In this document: one piece after another, positions 1 to 11,082 of the stretch
Numbering within the stretch: the stretch's first letter is position 1
Layout: each line of letters begins with the position of its first letter
Assembly: GCF_033118175.1 (NCBI RefSeq)
Contig: NC_083685.1
Coordinates: forward strand, 116,936,001 to 117,000,000
Direction of reading: 5' to 3'
DNA length: 64,000 nucleotides
From: Dama dama
Lineage: Eukaryota > Chordata > Mammalia > Artiodactyla > Cervidae
The notes under the pieces: model-generated
Told to the model about the DNA's origin: nothing
What the model saw: the letters and a program-made list of their open reading frames with translations, nothing else
The model's database searches: none
Program-made: the position numbers and the translations under genes

Positions 1-184
1 CAAAGTCTTTGTTCTGAGTCCCAAATAGTCCATGAATCTAGCTTTTCCTCTATATTCTTAACGTTAGTGCATTTATTCAGGCGTTCTTTCCTATGAACTT
101 ATTGGAGCTATCTCTTTGCCTTTAGCCTGTGACCCCATAGTGCCAGTTTATATACGCATTCCATATTTATCTTCTCGGAACACT

Positions 185-440
185 AGTCAGATCATGCTCC
201 TCCCCTGCTTAATGCCTGTCATTTTCTTCCCCCCACTTACAGGAGAAAGGTCAGATTGATCGTCATGAATAATGATTATGCCTTGTGTGATTTTGCCTCT
301 GCCAACTTTTCTACTTTTATATCCTGCCTCTTCCCCCTACTTGCTATTCTCTAGCCATTACTTTGAACTTCTAGCTATTCTTCTAACTTCTTGCTATTCT
401 CTAGCCATCTTTTTGAACTTCTCTCAGTACACGATGTTCT
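185..440 (+). mobile_element. L2 LINE 3' fragment
   Basis: The stretch resembles the end of the L2 open reading frame and 3' UTR: a motif like 'cagatcatgctcctcccctg' followed by a C/T-rich run of short words. It is heavily decayed and has no coding capacity. The first 184 bases show nothing I can name. Confidence 0.45.
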
Positions 441-597
441 TTTATTCCCAACTGTCTTTGCAAATAAAATCTGGTACTGTTCCTGAACATCCCGTCGCAT
501 ACTTTAGAGGCTGTGACTCCCCTGAGGCCCAGGTTAATAGAAAGAAGCAGAGGCTATTCTAGTTTCTAGAATCTTAGGAAACTTTACATTTAGATAA

Positions 598-1636
598 AAA
601 AATTCTTAAAGAGATGGGAGTACCAGACCACCTGACCTGCCTCTTGAGAAACCTATATGCAGGTCAGAAAGCAACAGTTAGAACTGGACATGGAACAATG
701 GACTGGTTCCAAATAGGAAAAGGAGTACGTCAAGGCTGTATATTGTCACCCTGCTTATTTAACTTATATGCAGAGTACATCATGAGAAACGCTGGGCTGG
801 AAGAAGCACAAGCTGAAATCATGATTGCCAGGAGAAATATCAGTAACCTCAGATATGCAGATGACACCACCCTTATGGCAGAAAGTGAAAAGGAACTAAA
901 AAGCCTCTTGATGAAAGTGAAAGAGGAGAGTGAAAAAGTTGGCTTAAAGCTCAACATTCAGAAAACTAAGATCATGGCATCTGGTCCCATCACTTCATGG
1001 GAAATAGATGGGGAGACAATGGAAACAGTGTCAGACTTTATTTTTTGGGCCTCCAGAATCACTGCAGATGGTGATTGCAGCCATGAAATTAAAAGACACT
1101 CCTTGGAAGGAAAGTTATGACCAACCTAGATAGCATATTAAAAAGCAGAGACATTACTTTGCCAACAAAGGTCCATCTAGTCAAGGCTATGGTTTTTCCA
1201 GTGGTCATGTATGGATGTGAGAGTTGAACTATAAAGAAAACTGAGCGCCGAAGAATTGGTGCTTTTGAACTTTGGTGTTGGAGAAGACTCTTGAGAGTCC
1301 CTTGGACTGCAAGGAGATCCAACCAGTCCATCCTAAAGGAGGTCAGTCCTGGGTGTTCATTGGGAGGACTGATGCTGAAGCTGAAACTCCAATACTTTGG
1401 CCACCTGATGCGAAGAGCTGACTCATTGGAAAAGACCCTGATGCTGGGAGGGACTGGGGGCAGGAGGAGAAGGGGACGACAGAGGATGAGATGGCTGGAT
1501 GGCATCACCGACTCGATGGACATGAGTTTGAGTGAACTCCAGGAGTTGGTGATGGACAGGGAGGCCTGGCATGCTGCGATTCATGGGGTTGCAAAGAGTC
1601 AGACACGTCTGAGCTACTGAACTGGACTGAACTGAT
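598..1636 (+). mobile_element. BovB LINE, 5'-truncated copy
   Basis: This is the 3' third of a BovB (RTE-clade) retrotransposon. The frame at 614-1120 encodes the end of the reverse transcriptase, with the KGVRQGCILSPCLFNLYAEY block and an intact RYADDTTLM catalytic box. The frame then breaks: relative to sister copies, bases are missing near 1098-1102. The C-terminal part resumes in another frame at 1291-1620, including the basic GGRRRRGRQRMRWLDGI stretch. The copy ends with the BovB 3' signature (caaagagtcagacacgtctg, then actgaactga repeats). No clear target-site duplication was found. Confidence 0.93.
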
Positions 1637-1955
1637 CATCTCAGTAATATAACTTATCAAGCCCAGTACAAATTTGGACATCAGACTAGTTCACTGTATG
1701 TTAAACTCTTCTCTGCATTACGCAGTATTAACCCCATTTAGTCTACAACATCGCCACACCCAAGTCACTAAAATAAATGATAGTAAAAGGTAAACAGAAG
1801 AAAAGAGATCAGAGAGTCAACCTATGATTATAATCTTTGTCCTCAATTGAGAGATCATATCCTTCCATGCAGTTAGTAGCTTTGACCTCCAGCATTAGCC
1901 CTGGAAAATTTCAGATGGATTCAGCTCATCACTATCACAGCACAACTTAATCTCT
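1637..1955. other. No recognised feature
   Basis: AT-rich presumed intronic or intergenic sequence between a BovB copy and a hAT relic. I see no coding potential, repeat structure or splice-flanked reading frame. Confidence 0.5.
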
Positions 1956-2150
1956 ATTCATGTTTCTCAACTATAGCTGCAATTTGGAATCATCCAGGGA
2001 GCTTTAAAGAAATGTTCCTATCTGGGATTCAGGCTCAGTCATTCTTATTTAATTGATTTGGGAGAATAGCTGGAGTTTTGAATATGTTTCAAAATCCCTG
2101 GGTTCCTAGATCATTCTGATGTGCAACTGAGATTGAGACCCATAGATGTC
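1956..2150 (+). mobile_element. MER5A-like hAT-Charlie relic
   Basis: The order of words (tttctcaact, ggaatcatccagggagcttt, then cattctgatgtgcaactgag and gattgagaccca) matches a MER5A-type non-autonomous hAT element, which starts cagtggttctcaaa and ends with its complement. The terminal inverted repeats are eroded. Confidence 0.55.
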
Positions 2151-2196
2151 CTCCTCAGCATCGGGTTTCAATAGAGAAGAACACTAAATATAAAGT

Positions 2197-2514
2197 ATGA
2201 AGTGAAGTGAAAGTCACTCACTTGTGTCTGGCTCTTTGCCACCCCATGGACTATACACTACATGGAATTCTCTAGGCCAGAATACCAGAGTGGGTAGTCT
2301 CTCCCTTCTCCAGGGGATCTTCCCAATCCAGGAATTGAACCCAAGTCTCTCACATTGCAGGCAGATTCTTTACCAGCTGAGCCACAAGGGAAGCCCAAGA
2401 ATACTGGAGTGGGTAGCCCATCCCTTCTCCAGCAGATCTTCCCAACCCAGGAATCAAACCAGGGTCTCCTGCATTGCAGGCGGATTCTTTACCAACTGAG
2501 CTACCAAGGAATCT
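2197..2514 (-). mobile_element. Bov-tA SINE with two tRNA-like heads
   Basis: Reverse-oriented tRNA-Glu-derived SINE. Reading the minus strand, a full head (2410-2514, starting like ttccttggtagctcag with A and B box-like words) is followed by a second head ending near 2393 and then the body down to 2197. Both heads keep the 'gggttcaatcc' B-box-like word in decayed form. This is the dimeric-head form of Bov-tA. Confidence 0.85.
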
Positions 2515-2974
2515 CCTAAAAAATGCATGTGTATATATACAATTATTGTTGACATTCATTTATCTTTTTAACTATTATAAATTGCTATGCTGGACTTTAT
2601 TTTAAAGCTTCAACTTTACAGAATGTAAAAAAAAAAATAAATTGACAGACAAAGAAACCCCCAATTCCTTCTGGCTCTATCATTCTATGCATCTAAGAAG
2701 TATTTATGTGTGGAGATACCTGTGCCTACTAGGAAACTCCATGTGGAGAAGAAAACTGTTAGATCAAGCTCAAGAACTTTAGTGAACTGTACTAAGTACC
2801 CAATCCAGGGGGAAGAAGTTTGAAATCAGAGATTATTTCAAATTCACCTTGGAATTTTTTCATCTCCTACAACCAATTGTTAGAGCTCCTTAACATGTCA
2901 TGGTATGTCTGTGTATAGATGCAAAAATGACTCTATTCCCTTTTGCAGGGAGGTGACCTCGAATGGTGGAGAAG
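2515..2974. other. No recognised feature
   Basis: AT-rich sequence with a short A run near 2628. No coding potential or named repeat seen. Confidence 0.5.
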
Positions 2975-3235
2975 AGAATGGGCCTTAGAGAATCAGGCCA
3001 TTTCAGATCTGAGTCCTGCACTTAATAACTCTGTAGTTGTGACCGTTTTTGCTTAAAGTCTCAGCTCTTGTTTCTTGATCTAGTTAAAAAAAAAAAAGAA
3101 GAAGAAGAAAGCTAATATTTATCTCATAAGGTTTTATTGAGAATTGAGTGACATAAATTCATAAGGCGTTGACCATAGTGCCTGGCACATAATGTAGACC
3201 AAGTAGGTAATGACTATTTTCATTAATATTGGCAC
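2975..3235 (+). mobile_element. MIR SINE
   Basis: The sequence follows the MIR consensus order: a 'ctgagtcctgcacttaataac' core, a 'ctcatctgta'-like position replaced by an A/GAA-rich run (3086-3111), 'ctcataaggtttt', and 'gtgcctggcacataatgtag' at the end. It is an ancient tRNA-derived SINE in forward orientation. Confidence 0.7.
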
Positions 3236-3404
3236 AGTCTAAGAAGCTTGAGCTTCACTTTTTCCTTTTCAGTTATGTAGGATATTTAACAAGTTTCATG
3301 CTATTAATAGTGTGTCCTCTTGAAATGATATGATTAGGATGGCAATTTGCCTCTGTGTCTTTCTCCCCAAAACCTATAAACTGAGTCCAATCCCAATCTA
3401 ATCA

Positions 3405-4553
3405 TGAGAAAAGCATTAAACAAACCCAACATTTGCTGGATCATAGAGAGAGCTAGGGAGTTCCAGAAAAACATCTACCTCTGTTTCATTGACTGTGCCA
3501 AAGCCTTTGACTGTATGGATCATAATAAACTGTGGAAAGCTCTTAAAGAACTGGAAATACCAGACCATCTTACCTGTCTCCTGAGAAACCTGTATGCGAT
3601 TTAAGAAGCAACAGTTAGAACCCTGTATGGAACAACTGGTTGGTTCAACATTGAGGAGTACGACAGGGCTATCTGCTGTCACCCTGTCTAATCTATACGC
3701 TGAGCACATCATGAGAAATGCCAGGCTGGATGAGTTACAAGCCAGAATCAAGATAGGCAGGAGAAACATCAACAAACTCAGATACACAGATGATACCACC
3801 CTAATGGCAGAAACCAAAGAGGAACTACAGACCCTCTTGATGAGGGTAAAGGAGGAGAGTCAAAGAACCACCTCAAAACTAAATATTAGAAAAATTAAGA
3901 TCATGGTATTCAACCCCATTACTTCATGACAAGTAGAGGGGGAAAGGTGGAAGTGGTGACAGATTTCCTCTTCTTTGGCTCTAAAATCACTGCAGATGGT
4001 GACTGCAGCCGTGAAATCAGAAGATGATTGCTTCTTGTCAGGAAAGCAATGACAAACCTAGACAGTGTGTTGAAAGGCAGAGATGTTACTCTGCCAACAA
4101 AGGTCCATATAGTCAAGGCTATGGTCTTCCCAGTGGTCACGCATGATTGTGAGAGCTGGACTTTAAAGAAGATGGAGTGCTGAAGAATTGATGTTTCCGA
4201 ACTATGGGGCTGGAGAAGACTCTTGAGAGTCCTCTGGGAAAGCAAGATCAGACCAGTCAATCTTAAGGGAAATCAGTCCTGTGTATTCATTGGAAGGACT
4301 GATGCTGAAGCTCCAGTATTTTTCATGTGATGTGAACAGCTGACTCATAGGAAAAGTCCCTGATGCAGGGAAAGATTGAGGGCAGAAGGAGAAGAGAGCG
4401 TCAGAGGATGAGATGGCTGGATGACATCACCAATGCAATGGATGTGAAATTGGGCAAAGTTCAGGAGATGGTGGGGGACAGGGAAGCCTGTTGTGCTGTA
4501 GTCCCTGGGGTTGCAAAGAGTTGGACACTACTGGGTGACTGAAAAGCGACAGC
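3405..4553 (+). mobile_element. BovB LINE, old and degraded copy
   Basis: An older BovB copy. 3404-3604 encodes the RT region around CAKAFDCMDHNKLW, and the frame is lost just after LRNLYAI. A second frame at 3594-3929 carries RYTDDTTLMAETKEEL, so the YADD box has become YTDD. The 3' part (3930-4553) retains the 'agacagtgtgttgaaaggcagaga' zone only in decayed form and ends in gttggacactactgggtgac. It is visibly more diverged than the other BovB copies here. Confidence 0.88.
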
Positions 4554-4909
4554 AACCACTTAGTGTTAGGCTTGTACACCTTGAAAGCACAGTCATCAGC
4601 TTTTAAAATACTGACATTATTACTGGTGATTGCTCCATTTACAATTAGCAAAACTGTTTTGTTTCCCTGTTATTAGTCATCATCACTGATGCATTAGCTC
4701 TATCATGAGAATTGAAACATTCTGTTTAGCAGAACTTTTCTTAAGCTACAGATCAGACTTTCTAGGACATTTTGGATGCCTTAGGCAAATATAAATTAAT
4801 AACTCATCATAAAGAAGTTAACTCTTTTTTTCTATTCAGAGTCTACAAGCTAGGTCTATGAAAACCTGTGAACTAGGCAGTTTTATATTCTGGCAAACTT
4901 TGAAAATAT
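4554..4909. other. No recognised feature
   Basis: AT-rich sequence lying between an old BovB copy and a local direct duplication. Nothing recognisable on either strand. Confidence 0.5.
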
Positions 4910-5371
4910 CTTATAGTATGCTTTTGAAAAGCATTAACTATGGTACTGATGGCCTGCTAATCGGTTGTTTGGTGTGCAATCCTTCATTTTCTCTTTAGAG
5001 AAACTCTGTATATGTCTTCTTAAGAACTAAATAAACTTTTAGGTGGATCTGAGCTTCTCTATGAATATTTTTATTGAAAGATAAAGATTATACTTCTCCA
5101 GGGGACCTTCCCAACTCAGGGATCGAACGTGGGTCTCCTGCATTACAGGCAGATTCTTCACCATCTGAGCCACCAGGGAAGCCCGTATAGCATACTTTTG
5201 AAAACTACTAGCTGTAGTACTGATGGCATGTTAACCAGTATATTTTGTCTGGTATAGAATGTTTCCTTTTCTCTTTAGATAAACTCTGTGTATGTTTTCT
5301 TAAGAACTAAATAAACTTTTAGATGGGCCTGGGCTTCCCTGTGAACATTTTTATTGACAAATAAAGATTAT
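4910..5371. repeat. Direct duplication of ~180 bp around a SINE fragment
   Basis: The segment 4911-5089 recurs, diverged, at 5187-5371. Shared words include cttaagaactaaataaactt, ggtactgatggc/agtactgatggc, ttttctctttaga and aataaagattat, all in the same order and spacing. A reverse Bov-tA head fragment (5091-5186) sits exactly between the two copies. The duplicated unit is not a repeat I recognise. Confidence 0.85.
5091..5186 (-). mobile_element. Bov-tA SINE, head only
   Basis: Only the tRNA-like head and start of the body are present in reverse orientation, ending 'gagccaccagggaagccc'. The 3' part of the SINE is missing, and the piece abuts the two arms of the direct duplication. Confidence 0.85.
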
Positions 5372-5884
5372 GGAGATTGAAGTGGAAGATAAGGTCAATA
5401 GTGCTTTAGAATGATGCTGCTCATCTTTTCTTTTTATAGCAATAGTTGGGATAAGAAAAGAAAAACACTAACTTCTAAAACTGTGTCTCAAACCATTTCA
5501 GTACCACTTTTTATTGTTTTCCTTGACTTGATTTCATAAAGACATTCATTTTAGAGCTGGGCCTTGACAAAATTAATTCAACTTCCTTTTTTTAAGGAAT
5601 AGCTATATATTCCAAAGTTGGCACTGAAAATACCATATGAATAAGGCTGTCAGAGACAAGCTTTGAACATTTTACAGTCCAGAGATAGTCATATAAATAA
5701 TTATTATTCAGTGTGGCAGTGTTGTAAAACAGATAGGTATAATGTGCTTTGGAAGCACAGAAGAGGGAACATTTAATTCTTTCTGATAGGCCTCCAGAAA
5801 GTCTTTACAAAGAAGATAGGAAATGACATTTAAGCCATCTTTTGGTGAAAGGATGTTGTTGATCATGACGATGATAGATGAAGA
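5372..5884. other. No recognised feature
   Basis: AT-rich sequence, no coding potential, no repeat that I can name. Confidence 0.45.
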
Positions 5885-6000
5885 GTACAGTTATCATTTA
5901 ATAAGTGTCTACTTGGTGCCAGATGGCATGCTGTGTTTACTCTTACATTCATTTCTCACCACAACTTCATAGGGTGTTACTGTATCAACTTCACAGAAGT
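5885..6000 (+). mobile_element. Possible MIR/L2-type relic
   Basis: Words such as 'ataagtgtctacttggtgcc', 'catttctcaccacaacttca' and 'tagggtgttactgta' fit the common ancient motif 'cctactatgtgccaggcac ... catttaatcctcacaacaac'. The similarity is short and weak. Confidence 0.3.
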
Positions 6001-6020
6001 ATGTAAATGAGTGATCATGA

Positions 6021-6228
6021 CCGTATTCTAATAAAACTTTATGGACACTTAAAATTTCAATTTTATGCCATTTTTATTTGTCACAAAATATTATTTTTTA
6101 AACTTTTTTCCAGTTACTTACAAATGTAGAAACCATTCTTAGCTCACTGGCTGTCTTTTAAAAAAAAAAAAAAAGGCAGCAGGATAGATTTGGCTTGTGG
6201 ACTAGTTTACTGACCTGTGCTTAATATG
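6021..6228 (-). mobile_element. hAT-type non-autonomous DNA transposon relic
   Basis: The order 'aataaaactttatggacact', 'aaaccattcttagctcactg', 'ggatagatttggcttgtgga' and 'gtttactgacctgtgctt' fits the mammalian hAT MITE that starts caggggtcggcaaac in the opposite orientation. It contains a 14-base A run at about 6160-6174. Confidence 0.5.
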
Positions 6229-6519
6229 ACGAAGGAGATTTATTGGGTAATAGAGTAGTTTTCTTCAGTAATTCAGTGTTCACAAGGATCTTGGTGTTTT
6301 CTATTTCTCTGCCATAACTTTCATAGTGTTAACTTGATCCCGTAGTTTATTCCCCCTTGTGTGTATAAGATGACAGAATATCCAGGGTCTCCATGGGTTA
6401 TCTTCCATGTCTAGGGAGAGACAAGACCTTTCCCAGAAGCTCTTTCTAATCTCTCTTGAACTTAATCCATTTAGATTTTACCACTTCACAGGAACCATAC
6501 TAAATCAAATACATTGAAC

Positions 6520-7190
6520 AAATTCAGTGATCAGTTCTCACTGTTTATATTACTTGACCTATCAACATTTGATCTTTTCCCTTCCATGAACTCTTTACTT
6601 GACTTCTGTACTCTTCTGGTTTTGTTCCTCTTCTCTGGCCACTACTTCTTATTGTCTGCTGGTCTCTCCTCATACCCACAGCCTCTGCATATTGAATTCA
6701 GCCCCAAGGCTTAGACCTCTGACCTCTTGTCTCTGTCTCTTGTCTATACTCCCTTGGATATCATGCATTTTAAATGTGATTATGTAATGACTGTATTCAT
6801 GTATGTCTGTCCATATCTGCTTATTTGTCTAATAGGCATCTCAAACTCAATATGTCCAAAAGAGAGGTTCAAACACTCTTCTCATCCCCAAACCTGTTCT
6901 CTCACAGTCTTCCCTTTTCAATAAGTTGCAGATCCATCATTTACCCCAAACATCAGAATTAATCCTGACTTCTTTTCTTTACTTTTCTCTTCTGACAGCA
7001 GATTCTCTCCACTACACCTTCAGAATATATCCAGAATCTGACCCCTTCTCACCACCACTACACTCCCTTAGTCCTGGTGTTCATCTTTTCCTGGGTTTTT
7101 GCAGTAGACTCTTGGTTGGTCTCTACTTCTCTTCTCTTTCTACTTCAGTTCCAAACCACTACCCCCACTACCTTAATGATTTCTTTGTTA
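6520..7190 (+). mobile_element. L2 LINE fragment (end of RT region)
   Basis: Long C/T-rich stretch following the L2 open reading frame order: 'ttacttgacctatcaacatt', 'ctggccactacttcttattg', 'gcatctcaaactcaatatgt', 'ccaaaagagaggttc', 'atatatccagaatctgaccc' and 'cttggttggtctctac'. These are the decayed L2 RT and post-RT segments in forward orientation. Frames open here (6514-6714, 6926-7249) are remnants, not genes. Confidence 0.7.
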
Positions 7191-7263
7191 TTGTAAAAGG
7201 CAGCGGAGGGTCTGGGAATGAAGCCAGATTTCTGAAACCAGAGACTTAATTTTAGGAGTACTG

Positions 7264-8455
7264 TTAGGTTGGTGCAAAAGTAATTGCAGTTTTTGCATTG
7301 TTGAAATTTTCCATTTAATGTTGGAATACATTCTAAGTAAATGTGGTTATTTTATACATAATTTTAATGTACATTTCTCTCTTTATGTTTTTTTTTTGTA
7401 AATGACATTACTTGATGTTTATTTTATATTTATTTTAGACTGTAGAAATGATATCAGACAAAAAGCAAATTCGAGCAGTTTTCTTGAGTCCAAAATGGGT
7501 CATAAAGCAGTGGAGACAAGTCACAACATCAACAGTGTATTTGGCCCAAGAACTGCTAATGAATGTACAGTGCATTGGTGGTTCAGGAAGTTTTGCAAAG
7601 GAGATGAGAGCCTTGAAGGTGAGCACAGTGGCTGGCCATCAAAAGTTGACAACAATGACAGTTGAGCGCTGTCATCAAAGTTGATTCTCTTACCACTACA
7701 CGAGAAGTTGCCACAGAACTCAGCATCGACCATTCTACGGTCATTTGGCATTTGAAGCAAATTGGAAAGGTGAAAAAACCTGATAAATGGGTGCCTCGTG
7801 AGCTGACAAAAAATTGTCATTTTGCAGTGTCTTCTCTTAACTCTGTGGAACAGCAGTAAACCATTTCTCGATTGGAGTGATGACCAGCTCAGCGGTTGGA
7901 CCAAGAAGAAGCTCCAAAGCACTTCCCAAAGCCAAACTTGTACCAAGAAAATGTCATGGTCACTGTTTGGTGATCTGCTGCCCGTCTGATCCACTAGAGC
8001 TTTCTGAATCTTAGCAAAACCATTACATCTGAGAAGTATGCTTAGCAGATCGATGAGAAGCCCCAAAAACTACAACACCTGCAAGCCAGCATTGGTCAAC
8101 AGAAAGGCCCAACCACACATCGCACAACCAATGCTTCAGAAGTTAAATGAATTGGGCTACAAAGTTTTGCCTCATCCGCCATATTCACCTGACCTCTTGC
8201 CAACTGACTACCACTTCTTCAAGTATCTCAACAACTTTTTGCAGGGAAAACACTTCCACAACCAGCAGGATGCAGAAAATGCTTATAAGAGTTTGTCAAG
8301 TGCACAATTTTTTTATGCTAGAACAATAAACAAACTTATTTCTCATTATTAAAAATGTGTTGATTGTAATAATTCCTATTTTGATTAATAAAAACATGTT
8401 TATAATGATTTAAAATTCATGGTCTGAAACCCTAATTACGTTTGCACCAAGCTAA
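7264..8455 (+). mobile_element. Mariner DNA transposon, Hsmar1/cecropia type, dead
   Basis: The element is bounded by terminal inverted repeats: ttaggttggtgcaaaagtaa at 7264 and its complement (attacgtttgcaccaagcta...) ending at 8455. Between them lies a decayed mariner transposase gene. The flanking TA dinucleotides expected of a mariner insertion are no longer clean on the left. The ends are readable over about 20 bases with few mismatches. Confidence 0.92.
7448..8352 (+). pseudogene. Mariner transposase pseudogene
   Basis: Decayed gene for a mariner transposase, the enzyme that excises and reinserts its own element at TA sites. The reading starts near MISDKKQIRAVFLSPKW and shifts between frames at about 7450-7665 and 7662-7859. 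Recognisable blocks are the helix-turn-helix zone (NECTVHWWFRKFCKGDESLE; TTTREVATELSIDHSTVIWH) and the C-terminal HPPYSPDLLPTDYHFFKYL. Compared with the known family layout, two internal deletions remove the first catalytic Asp region (near 7880) and the second (near 8110); only the third, in SPDLLPTDYHFF, is seen. There are also stop codons near 7860-8040. Confidence 0.9.
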
Positions 8456-8459
8456 TACT

Positions 8460-8620
8460 AACTGTGATTTGGGGAAAGTTCACTTTACTTCTCTCAATCT
8501 GTCTTATGTTTAAAATGGGCATAATACTTGTTTCCTGGAATTAGTATTAAATGGAATAATGTAGAGACCTACTGAACCCATTGCCAGTAGAGAATAGATA
8601 CTGAACAAATTGTAGTTCTT
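8460..8620 (+). mobile_element. MIR SINE
   Basis: 'gtgatttggggaaagttcac', 'tctctcaatctgtcttatgt', 'taaaatgggcataata' and a terminal 'tactgaacaaattgtag' follow the MIR core and 3' part. It directly follows the mariner right end. Confidence 0.6.
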
Positions 8621-8798
8621 TTCTCTTTTCTACACCCAACTGATGAGCAGTTTTTCATCTTTTCTGTTTATCATTGTGCTTATGTAGCCAGTGACCATCT
8701 TCTGTACTTATTTTTTCGTAAATAGCCCTTGGCTAATAAATAAATCCACCTTATGTTCCTGGGTCTTTTGCGTTTTCATTACATTCTATATGCCACCT

Positions 8799-9016
8799 AG
8801 TGTGGCTCAGAGGGTAAAGCGCCTGCCTGAAATGCAGGAGATCTGGGTTCAGTCCCTGGGTCAGGAAGATCCCCTGGAGAAGGAAGTGGCAGCCCACTCC
8901 AGTACTCTTGGCTGGAAAATCCCATGGACGGAGGAACCTGGTAGACTACAGTCCATGGGGTCGCAAAGAGTCAGACACGACTGAGCAACTTCACTTTCTT
9001 TTCTTTTCTTTCTTTC
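8799..9016 (+). mobile_element. Bov-tA SINE
   Basis: Forward tRNA-Glu-derived SINE: head 'tgtggctcagagggtaaagc', B-box-like 'gggttcagtccc', body 'gatcccctggagaaggaagt', and end 'gagtcagacacgactgagca', then a cttt-rich tail to about 9016. Confidence 0.92.
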
Positions 9017-9767
9017 ATGTCTGCCCTTGTTGGCATTAAGTGTGTAGAATTCTTGCAGATTCACACCGGATAGTAAAACTTTATGTGCATAATAGATTAT
9101 ATGTATGTAGTCGTAGTGCCTCCCACCCCTTCTATTAAGGTCATATATTTATGCTTCTAAAGGAGGATTGAAGACAATCAACTTTAAAATCTTAATTCAC
9201 AAAATCAAATCTAATTTTTATTCTGGCACATTATCTAACTGAGAATGCTTTAGTGGGCTGAGGCTACCTTATTTTTAAGCTGTAATATTTTGATCCTGGA
9301 CTGAGAAGAATCATCATTTAAAGTATCCTTTGCTTGCAGGAAAGAAAACATTTGTCTTAGAATTAGTTAGGCACTGTCTTATTAGACTTTCTCTAACTTA
9401 AATTCCTTCATAGGAAATCACTAAATACGGAATATCTGTAATTGGTTGGTTTTTGTTTGTTTGTTTGTTTAACTAACACTGTTGTAGTGCATTTATAACC
9501 TGAGTTGAAAGCTGTTCCCCTTAGGAAGTAAATATTCCTATGACATTTTTCCCTTTTAAATAATGGATGAGGAAGTCTATTAATAATGTTTCTTAGTATT
9601 AAAAGTGTATTGTTCTATATTATTTGCTGGATTTAATTTAGGATGCTGATTAAAAAAACAAATGTTCTCTGATCCAGGAAAAGTAAGCTCTGATTTTAAA
9701 AGCTAGCACTTAAGTTGGACAGTCAAGTCTTTTTTTTTTTTTTAATTTTGTACCTGTTATAGATAAA
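9017..9767. other. No recognised gene; simple repeats only
   Basis: AT-rich sequence. It holds a (TTTG)n run at 9451-9470 and a T run at 9729-9742 just before a BovB copy. I see no named repeat or coding potential otherwise. Confidence 0.5.
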
Positions 9768-11082
9768 GACTATGCCAAAGCCTTTGACTGTGTGGATCAC
9801 AATAAACTGTGGAAAATTCTGAAAGAGATGGGAATACCAGACCACCTGACCTGCCTCTTGAGAAATCTGTATGCAGGTCAGAAAGCAACAGTTAGAACTG
9901 GACATGGACCAACAGACTGGTTCCAAATAGGAAAAGGAGTATGTCAAGACTGTATATTGTCACCCTGCTTATTTAACTTATATGCAGAGTACATCTTGAG
10001 AAACGCTGGGCTGGATAAAGCACAAGCTGGAATCAAGATTGCTGGGAGAAATGCCAAAAACCTCAGATTTGCAGATGACACCACCCTTATGGCAGAAAGT
10101 GAAGAGGAACTAAAAAGCCTCTTGATAAAAGTGAAAGAGGAGAGTGAAAAAGTTGGCTTAAAGCTCAACATTCAGAAAACTAAGATCATGGCATCTGGTC
10201 CCATCACTTCATGGCAAGTAGATGGGGAAACAGTGAAAACAGTGTCAGACTTTATTTTTGGGGGCTCCAAAATCACTGCAGATGGTGATTGCAGCCATGA
10301 AATTAAAAGATGCTTTACTCCTTCAAAGGAAAGTTATGACCAACTTAGATAGCATATTAAAAAGCAGAGACATTACTTTACCAACAAAGGTCCATCTAGT
10401 CAAGGCTGTGGTTTTTCCAGTGGTCATGTGTGGATATGAGAGTTGGACTATAAAGAAAGCTGTGAGTGAGTGAGTGAAGTCACTTAGTCGTGTCCAACTC
10501 TTTGCAACTCCGTGGACTGTAGCCTACCAGACTTCTCCATCCATGGGATTTTCCAGGCAAGATACTGGAGTGGATTGCCATTTCCTTCTCCAGGAGATCT
10601 TCCTGACCCAGGGATAGAAGCCGGGTCTCCCACATTGTAGGCAGATGCTTTACCATCTGAGCGACCAGGAAAGTCACCAAGAAAGCTGAGTGCCAAAGAA
10701 TTGATGCTTCTGAACTGTGGTGTTGTAGAAGACTCTTGAGAGTCCCTTAGACTGCAAGGAGATCCAACCAGTCTATCCTAAAGGAGATCAGCCCTGAATA
10801 TTCATTGGAAGGACTGATGCTGAAGCTGAAGCTCCAATAGTTTGGCCACCTGATGCAGAGAACTGACTCATTTGAAAAGACCCTGATGCTGGCGAAGATT
10901 GAAGGTGGGAGGAGAAGGGGATGACAGAGGATGAGATGGTTGGATGGCATCACTGGGTCAATGGACATGAGTTTGGGTAAACTCCGGGAGTTGGTAATGC
11001 ACAGGGAAGCCTGGCGTGCTGCAGTCCATGGGGTCGCAAAGAGTCAGACACACCTGAGCGACTGAACTGAACTGAACCTGTT
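9768..11082 (+). mobile_element. BovB LINE, 5'-truncated, split by a SINE
   Basis: BovB copy that starts inside the RT domain at DYAKAFDCVDHNKLW. The frame 9792-10352 is open through an FADDTTLM catalytic box (Tyr to Phe) and SDFIFGGSKITADGDCS. An extra base near 10312-10320 shifts the frame. The C-terminal part continues at 10258-10473, is interrupted by a Bov-tA SINE (10463-10678), and resumes at 10679. The end (gagtcagacacacctgagcg, actgaactgaactgaa) is the canonical BovB 3' end. Confidence 0.93.
10463..10678 (-). mobile_element. Bov-tA SINE nested in BovB
   Basis: A reverse Bov-tA SINE inserted in the BovB 3' region. It is flanked by a perfect 10-bp target-site duplication aagaaagctg at 10453-10462 and 10679-10688. 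Removing the SINE and one copy restores a continuous BovB segment. The low-coordinate edge has a (gagt)n tail. Confidence 0.95.

Noticed and set aside
7521..8066. A 181-codon minus-strand frame
   Set aside because: Antisense shadow of the dead mariner transposase gene.
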